The notes under the pieces: generated by a model
Database searches by the model: none
What the model was told of the DNA's origin: nothing
The model's input: the letters and a program-made list of their open reading frames with translations, nothing else
Assembly (NCBI GenBank): GCA_013152825.1
Contig: JAADFP010000019.1
Location: 1 to 10,147, forward strand
Direction: 5' to 3'
From: Caldisericota bacterium
GTDB taxonomy: Bacteria; CAIJMQ01; JAADFP01
DNA: 10,147 nucleotides
Shown here: positions 6,617 to 10,147 of the stretch, in pieces
How positions within the stretch are numbered: the first letter of the stretch is position 1
How the letters are laid out: the number at the start of each line of letters is the position of its first letter
Translations under genes and position numbers: made by a program

Positions 6617-7421
6617 CCAGATACTCCTCTATGGAAAAGAATTTGCCCATTTCAAGTATCCTATCTACTTTATTTTTCAGGCAGGAAAGGTTGTGGGTAA
6701 CAATCAACTGGTGAAACAAAGAATATGCAGGTAATTTTTCCGGAGGAAGAATTTCCCAGGTATGGAAGTATAACACCAGGGGTATTTTGCGGCGACTTAA
6801 CCATTTTAGGCCTTGAGAGATAAGGAAGGCGGGGAAAAACCGGAAGTATGCTCCACCGCCTATAGGCAGGCGTTTCCTGGGAAAGGGAAGCGTGGAGGGA
6901 GGAATCTCCCAGAGTTTTCCTATTTGGTGGGGATAGGGCGGGAAGTTATCTATGCCGTAGAGAAAGTTTTTAACCGGGAAAATACTGGAGTCATATAAAA
7001 ACCCTTCTTCCTGAAGAATATCCAGTGCCCATAAGGAGTTTTCATCAATTGACCATGATGGGGCACGGTATCCTATCACCCTTTCCCCGCTTATATCCTC
7101 CAGAAGTTTGCGGGAATCCTGTATCTCTCTACGGAACTCTTTGCTTCCTATCTGGTATACCAGGCGGTGGGTCATCCCATGTGAAGCTACTTTATTCTTG
7201 CTTTTCACTATTTCCTTAACCAGGGCAGGCTTCTTTTTTGCTATCTCTCCCAGTATAAAGAACGTAGCCCTGGATTGCGTGGAGGCAAGTAAGGCAAGAA
7301 TTTCTTTTACCCCTTTTTCTATGTTTTTCTCTTCGGGAGTGTACTCTGCCTGCAGGGGGAAATTAGCACAGGAGATATCTTCTACATCAACTGTCAGGAT
7401 ACCGTTCGGTACTACTTTCAT
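6609..7421 (-). CDS. NodB-type polysaccharide deacetylase with DUF3473-like C-terminus
   Basis: A metal-dependent carbohydrate esterase (CE4 fold) expected to remove acetyl groups from an amino-sugar polysaccharide. From the ATG at 7421 the protein has 270 residues. Motifs in order: TVDVED (10-15, catalytic base and metal Asp), ATFFILG, SHGMTH with metal-binding His81 and His85, GYRAPSWSI, then YDSSIFP. The C-terminal part has PIGGGAYFRFFP and YFHTWEI. That combination resembles the deacetylases found with exopolysaccharide loci (XrtA/PEP-CTERM-associated type). No signal peptide is visible, as is common in that subgroup. A TTG at 7436 in the same frame would add five residues, but GGAG is only 2 nt from it, so I prefer the ATG; neither start has an ideal Shine-Dalgarno. 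It overlaps the glycosyltransferase gene by 8 nt. Confidence 0.92.
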   Translation of the reverse strand: MKVVPNGILTVDVEDISCANFPLQAEYTPEEKNIEKGVKEILALLASTQSRATFFILGEIAKKKPALVKEIVKSKNKVASHGMTHRLVYQIGSKEFRREIQDSRKLLEDISGERVIGYRAPSWSIDENSLWALDILQEEGFLYDSSIFPVKNFLYGIDNFPPYPHQIGKLWEIPPSTLPFPRKRLPIGGGAYFRFFPAFLISQGLKWLSRRKIPLVLYFHTWEILPPEKLPAYSLFHQLIVTHNLSCLKNKVDRILEMGKFFSIEEYLDA

Positions 7422-7494
7422 ATAATCATTTACCAACTCTCCACTACCGTCAATCGGCTATCTGCTCCCCCGACATACGTGCTTGCCTACCCCT

Positions 7495-7529
7495 GTCTAA
7501 TGTCTAAAGTCTCCCGTCTATAGTCTACT
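7495..7529. repeat. Heptanucleotide tandem repeat, GTCTAAA family, second copy
   Basis: Five 7-nt units: GTCTAAT, GTCTAAA, GTCTCCC, GTCTATA, GTCTACT. GTCT is kept in every unit while the last three bases vary. The array ends 3 nt before the lysA stop codon (7535-7533), mirroring the array next to the epimerase stop. It fills part of the 111-base spacer between lysA and the deacetylase gene. Confidence 0.85.
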
Positions 7530-7532
7530 TAT

Positions 7533-8798
7533 TCACTCTCCCTGGAGATGGGGTGGGATTGCTTCCAGGCGAATGAGATCAGGATAGGTCTCCCTGCGCC
7601 GGATTAGGTAGAACTTATCTTCCTCAATCAAAACTTCGGCAGCCCGCGGACGGGAGTTATAGTTCGAGGACATGGAAAAACCGTAAGCTCCTGCTCCCAT
7701 GACTGCAATAAACTCTCCCTCCTTTAAAGAGGGCAGGGCTCTTTCCTTGGCGAGGAAATCGCCTGTTTCGCATACAGGTCCCACTACATCGTATACTTCC
7801 TGGCTATTTTTCTTTTCCTGCAGAGGCAGAATCTGATGATAGGAACCATAAAGAGCCGGACGAAGAAGGTCATTCATTCCTGCATCCACGATGAGAAAGT
7901 TTTTTCCCACTCCTTTTTTCCTGTAAATTACCTTGCAGACGAGTATTCCTGAATTTCCCACAATAGATCTCCCTGGCTCCAGGATAAGGGTTATTCCCTT
8001 GTTTGCTATGTAAGGTGTTACCATCTCCGCGAACTCATGGGGAGTGAAAGGCTCTTCGTTTTGATAAATTATCCCCATTCCTCCTCCCAGATCCAGATAT
8101 TGGGGATGGTAATTGCTCTCTGTTTCCAGTTCTTTCAGAAGGTGCATGGTCTTTTCCAGTGCTTCCCGGTAAGGGGCAAGCTCTGTTATCTGTGAACCTA
8201 TATGCAGATGAAGCCCCATTATTTCTACCTTTGAGTAGTTTTTTCTGCGGGCAATAATCTTCTTAACTTCCGGGTAAGGTATGCCAAACTTGTTTTCCTT
8301 CTTGCCTGTAGTGATAAATTTGTGGGTATGAGCTTCTACGTCAGGGTTGATTCTCAAGGCTACTCGAGCAGGTTTCCTGTGTTTTTTTGCCAGCGTATTG
8401 ATTCTTTCTAGTTCTTCTTCACTCTCTACATTGAACAGAAGAATATCCTGCCGTAGCCCCATTTCAATTTCTTCGTCAGTCTTTCCTACACCAGCAAAAA
8501 CAATACGGGAATGAGGAAATCCTGCTTCTATGGTTCTATAAAGTTCACCGCCCGAGACAACATCTACTCCCCATTTCTGCAGGGCGATGAGCCTGAGAAT
8601 CGCCTGGTTAGAATTTGCCTTGACAGAATAGCAAAACAGATGAGGAATACCTCGGAATGCTTCCTCGTACAGATTAATATGTCTCAGTATGGTGCGGGAA
8701 CTGTAAATATAAACAGGAGTACCAACCTTCTCTACGATTTCCCTGAGTGCAACCTTTTCTCCGAAGAGTTCGCCTGAAACGTAATGAAAATGATGGAT
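7533..8798 (-). CDS. lysA: Diaminopimelate decarboxylase, with a non-standard ATC (or ATT) start
   Basis: PLP enzyme that turns meso-diaminopimelate into L-lysine and CO2 in the cytoplasm. Read from 8798 it has 421 residues, the usual LysA length. It begins HHFHYVSGELFG after the first residue, and holds the PLP lysine Lys60 in CYSVKANSN, GVDVVSGGEL (77-86), and VFAGVGKT (100-107). Further on are the HLHIGSQ, DLGGGMGI, LEPGRS, PVCETGD (catalytic Cys) and SMSSNYNSRPR regions. The frame has no ATG, GTG or TTG between an upstream TAA and an internal ATG at 8462, which is residue 113. A start there would lose the PLP lysine. A near-perfect Shine-Dalgarno (GGGAGGTGAT, 8811-8802) has its GGAGG 7 nt before ATC at 8798-8796, where homologues begin with Met-His-His-Phe. 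ATT at 8801 is the alternative. Confidence 0.93.
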   Translation of the reverse strand: MHHFHYVSGELFGEKVALREIVEKVGTPVYIYSSRTILRHINLYEEAFRGIPHLFCYSVKANSNQAILRLIALQKWGVDVVSGGELYRTIEAGFPHSRIVFAGVGKTDEEIEMGLRQDILLFNVESEEELERINTLAKKHRKPARVALRINPDVEAHTHKFITTGKKENKFGIPYPEVKKIIARRKNYSKVEIMGLHLHIGSQITELAPYREALEKTMHLLKELETESNYHPQYLDLGGGMGIIYQNEEPFTPHEFAEMVTPYIANKGITLILEPGRSIVGNSGILVCKVIYRKKGVGKNFLIVDAGMNDLLRPALYGSYHQILPLQEKKNSQEVYDVVGPVCETGDFLAKERALPSLKEGEFIAVMGAGAYGFSMSSNYNSRPRAAEVLIEEDKFYLIRRRETYPDLIRLEAIPPHLQGE

Positions 8799-8801
8799 AA
8801 T

Positions 8802-8811
8802 ATCACCTCCC
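8802..8811 (-). promoter_or_regulatory. Strong ribosome binding site that places the lysA start
   Basis: GGGAGGTGAT on the minus strand matches nine of ten positions of the full anti-Shine-Dalgarno complement AGGAGGTGAT. Counting from its GGAGG core, the ATC at 8798 is 7 nt away and the ATT at 8801 is 4 nt away. No ATG, GTG or TTG is in frame near it. This site is the main DNA evidence that lysA really starts here and not at the internal ATG at 8462. Confidence 0.85.
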
Positions 8812-8863
8812 TTTATGCAAAACTGCGTTTTTAGTTTATTTTCCCTTTTTATTCTTTAGTTGA

Positions 8864-8869
8864 ATTATA
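8864..8869 (-). promoter_or_regulatory. -10 promoter candidate for lysA
   Basis: A perfect TATAAT on the minus strand lies about 65 nt before the lysA start, in an AT-rich stretch. At 17 nt spacing the -35 would be TTTAAT, a weak match to TTGACA. The resulting leader of about 55-60 nt is too short for a lysine riboswitch. Confidence 0.4.
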
Positions 8870-8907
8870 TAATAATACGCTGTTTTATTAAAGAAGCTCG
8901 GGGAGGA

Positions 8908-8939
8908 GTGAGTAAGTGAGTAGGTGAGTAAGTTACTAA
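8908..8939. repeat. Octanucleotide tandem repeat, GTGAGTAA family
   Basis: Four 8-nt units in a row: GTGAGTAA, GTGAGTAG, GTGAGTAA, GTTACTAA. It is the first of several different short tandem arrays in the spacer between lysA and the HypE-like gene. Confidence 0.8.
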
Positions 8940-8972
8940 GTAAAGGGGAAAGATATAGGAAAACCAGTTCTA

Positions 8973-9020
8973 CCTGTCCCGCGGAAGCGGGCCTGTCCGC
9001 CTCCCATCCATCGGGACAGG
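8973..9020. repeat. Palindromic GC-rich element
   Basis: CCTGTCCCG (8973-8981) and CGGGACAGG (9012-9020) form a perfect 9-bp inverted repeat. Inside it, CCCGC and GCGGG (8978-8982, 8987-8991) make a small hairpin with a GGAA loop. CCTGTCC at 8992-8998 can pair with the same right arm, so two folds compete. It resembles a REP/MITE-like dispersed element in form, but dispersal cannot be shown from one copy. On the minus strand a TTTT follows 9 nt after the arm, too far for a standard terminator. Confidence 0.65.
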
Positions 9021-9034
9021 CGGGTATCCACGCA

Positions 9035-9055
9035 AGACCTTAGACGATAGACTTT
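9035..9055. repeat. Heptanucleotide repeat, GTCT family in inverted orientation
   Basis: Three units, AGACCTT, AGACGAT, AGACTTT, are the reverse complement of AAGGTCT, ATCGTCT and AAAGTCT. They belong to the same GTCTNNN family as the arrays at 4441-4475 and 7495-7529, but on the other strand. Confidence 0.7.
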
Positions 9056-9080
9056 AGTAGTGGGTAGCGAGGGAAGAGGT

Positions 9081-9101
9081 AGTAAGCAGTAAGCAGTGAG
9101 T
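9081..9101. repeat. Heptanucleotide repeat, AGTAAGC family
   Basis: Two identical AGTAAGC units are followed by AGTGAGT. The period is 7, as in the GTCT family, but the unit is unrelated to it. Confidence 0.7.
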
Positions 9102-9106
9102 AGTTT

Positions 9107-9138
9107 CTTGGTTCCCTGGTACCTTGGTATCCTGGGAT
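9107..9138. repeat. Octanucleotide repeat, CTTGGTAC family
   Basis: Four 8-nt units: CTTGGTTC, CCTGGTAC, CTTGGTAT, CCTGGGAT. The second base and the end of the unit alternate while TGG is kept throughout. Confidence 0.75.
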
Positions 9139-9142
9139 AAAG

Positions 9143-9170
9143 TTTTGGGTTTGGTATTTAGGGTTTGTTG
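9143..9170. repeat. Heptanucleotide repeat, TTTAGGG family, copy 1
   Basis: Four 7-nt units: TTTTGGG, TTTGGTA, TTTAGGG, TTTGTTG. The same unit type returns at 9208-9235 after a 37-base interruption. Confidence 0.65.
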
Positions 9171-9207
9171 GAGAAGGCATATCGGGGTCCGGGATTCCTT
9201 TGGAAAG

Positions 9208-9235
9208 TTGAGGGTTTTGAGTTTAGGGTTTATTC
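9208..9235. repeat. Heptanucleotide repeat, TTTAGGG family, copy 2
   Basis: Four 7-nt units: TTGAGGG, TTTTGAG, TTTAGGG, TTTATTC. It ends 14 nt before the stop codon of the HypE-like gene, again placing a repeat array directly downstream of a gene. Confidence 0.65.
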
Positions 9236-9249
9236 TGGCCTGCCTCCAG

Positions 9250-10147
9250 CTATTTGAGGATTTCGTCCTGAGAGGAGGGTGCAAGTGATACTCTCTGGCC
9301 CTCTTTTGTTACCCACCAGTATCCTTCTTCCACTATTTTGCCTATTTTCCGGGCAAATATCCCGGATTTTTTAAGCCTCTCCAGAACAGTAGCGGTTTGT
9401 TCCTTCGGGATAACTGCCAGCAGTGCGCCTGAGGCAAGCAGTGCATAGGGGTCGAGATTAAAGATGCGGCATATCTCTTGTGTCTCCGGGTAAACATGGA
9501 TACTTTTTTCTTCTACTTCAACCCCTTTTTTAGCGGCATAGCCCACTTCGTACACTCCTGCCTTTATCCCCCCCTCTGTGGGGTCATGTAGATAGCGTGC
9601 ACCCTCCCGGGAGAGAATTTTTGCTTCTTTAACTACACTTATCCCCGGGTCAAATAAAAAATGCTTTGCCCTATCTATTCTATCCTGTTTCAGAAATCGG
9701 GTAAGGTCTTTTTCCCTTTCTCTGGCAATTATGGAGGTCCCCTCGATAGCAATACCCTTGGTGAGGATGATGGCATCTCCCACCTGCACCCTTTCCGGGG
9801 TAAGCAGGGTGCCTCTCTCCCCCTCTCCCACCATGAACCCGATGAGTGTGGGCTGGCTGACTGCCTTGGTAACTTCGCTGTGGCCTCCTATCAGGGAGAT
9901 ATCCAGTTCTCTGCATGCTTCTACCAGGTCTTTCATCAATCCCTCAGCTTGCTTTTCCCGGTATCCTTCTGGCAGGAGTGCAGTGACCAGGAGCCAGCGA
10001 GGTTCTGCTCCGGAAGTTACCACATCGTTGGCATTAACATTAACCAGGTACCAGCTCTGAAGGTCTCCGCTAAGGGTTATGGGGTCGGTTTTCATGGCCA
10101 GGAATTTGTCTCCCATCTCTATCACTGCAACGTCTCTTCCTATCCCG
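9250..10147 (-). CDS. HypE-like AIR synthase family protein, 5' end outside window
   Basis: ATP-dependent enzyme fold shared by PurM, ThiL, SelD and HypE. The frame is open through the right edge and starts there with GIGRDVAVIEMGDK, the conserved glycine/aspartate loop of the family, so a GTG at 10125 is internal and not the start. Further motifs are KTDPIT, NANDVVTSGAEPRW, IGGHSEVTK, GDAIILTKGIAIEGT and HDPTEGGI, the last most like HypE (PurM and ThiL differ here). True HypE ends in a Cys that carries the cyanide precursor; this protein ends DEILK with no Cys, and no other hyp gene is in view. I therefore call it HypE-like of unknown substrate. About 450 non-coding bases separate it from lysA downstream. 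Confidence 0.88.
   Translation of the reverse strand, partial: GIGRDVAVIEMGDKFLAMKTDPITLSGDLQSWYLVNVNANDVVTSGAEPRWLLVTALLPEGYREKQAEGLMKDLVEACRELDISLIGGHSEVTKAVSQPTLIGFMVGEGERGTLLTPERVQVGDAIILTKGIAIEGTSIIAREREKDLTRFLKQDRIDRAKHFLFDPGISVVKEAKILSREGARYLHDPTEGGIKAGVYEVGYAAKKGVEVEEKSIHVYPETQEICRIFNLDPYALLASGALLAVIPKEQTATVLERLKKSGIFARKIGKIVEEGYWWVTKEGQRVSLAPSSQDEILK

Noticed and set aside
8799..8863. Lysine riboswitch in front of lysA
   Set aside because: The leader between the candidate promoter and the start is only about 60 nt and lacks the multi-helix structure of the L box, which needs well over 150 nt.
9143..9235. TTTAGGG runs as telomere-type repeats
   Set aside because: Units are few, degenerate and in the middle of a bacterial gene neighbourhood; they behave like the other short period-7 arrays next to them.
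9054..9284. 76-codon open frame on the minus strand across the repeat cluster
   Set aside because: It reads through tandem repeats and the end of the HypE-like gene in another frame, with low-complexity Thr/Leu/Lys content and no family resemblance.
9731..10060. Plus-strand open frames opposite real genes here and throughout the window
   Set aside because: All lie antisense to well-identified minus-strand genes and show no conserved motifs.
10123..10125. GTG at 10125 as the start of the HypE-like gene
   Set aside because: The frame continues upstream to the window edge with the conserved family residues GIGRDVAV, so the GTG is internal.

Overview
All confident genes in this window lie on the minus strand and read from right to left. 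The organism is a bacterium: the genes carry Shine-Dalgarno sites of the GGAGG type, and radA, comM, an aro gene, lysA and a polyprenyl-phosphate sugar-phosphate transferase are all bacterial-type. Base composition is close to balanced. The DAHP synthase is of the Thermotoga-like type Ibeta. Intergenic regions are full of degenerate 7- and 8-nt tandem repeats. Together this fits an uncultivated or deep-branching lineage, but I cannot name a phylum from the sequence alone.

In transcription order, the right edge holds a HypE-like AIR-synthase-family gene (9250-10147, 5' end outside the window). About 450 non-coding bases follow, with several unrelated short tandem repeats, a palindromic element and a probable promoter. 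Next comes lysA, the last step of lysine biosynthesis. Its reading frame holds all expected motifs only if translation starts at a non-standard ATC (8798) or ATT codon. Then come three tightly coupled genes for a cell-surface or secreted polysaccharide: a NodB-type deacetylase, a GT4 glycosyltransferase and a sugar-nucleotide epimerase/dehydratase (4479-7421).

A 528-base gap (3951-4478) holds tandem repeats, a possible terminator, an extended -10 promoter and a doubtful small coding remnant. After it comes a compact cluster of overlapping genes: a WecA/TagO-like transferase that would load the first sugar-phosphate onto undecaprenyl phosphate, aroF (DAHP synthase, entry to the shikimate pathway), comM (broken by a 2-nt frameshift) and the start of radA, which runs off the left edge. 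ComM and RadA both act on recombination intermediates, so their adjacency is functionally sensible.

The WecA-like enzyme, epimerase, GT4 enzyme and deacetylase could together build a lipid-linked surface glycan; this is inference from family membership and proximity. I do not see a clear new multi-gene system. The strongest oddities are the lysA start codon, the comM frameshift and the mosaic of period-7/8 repeats. Three independent lesions in otherwise conserved frames also raise the possibility of sequence errors.
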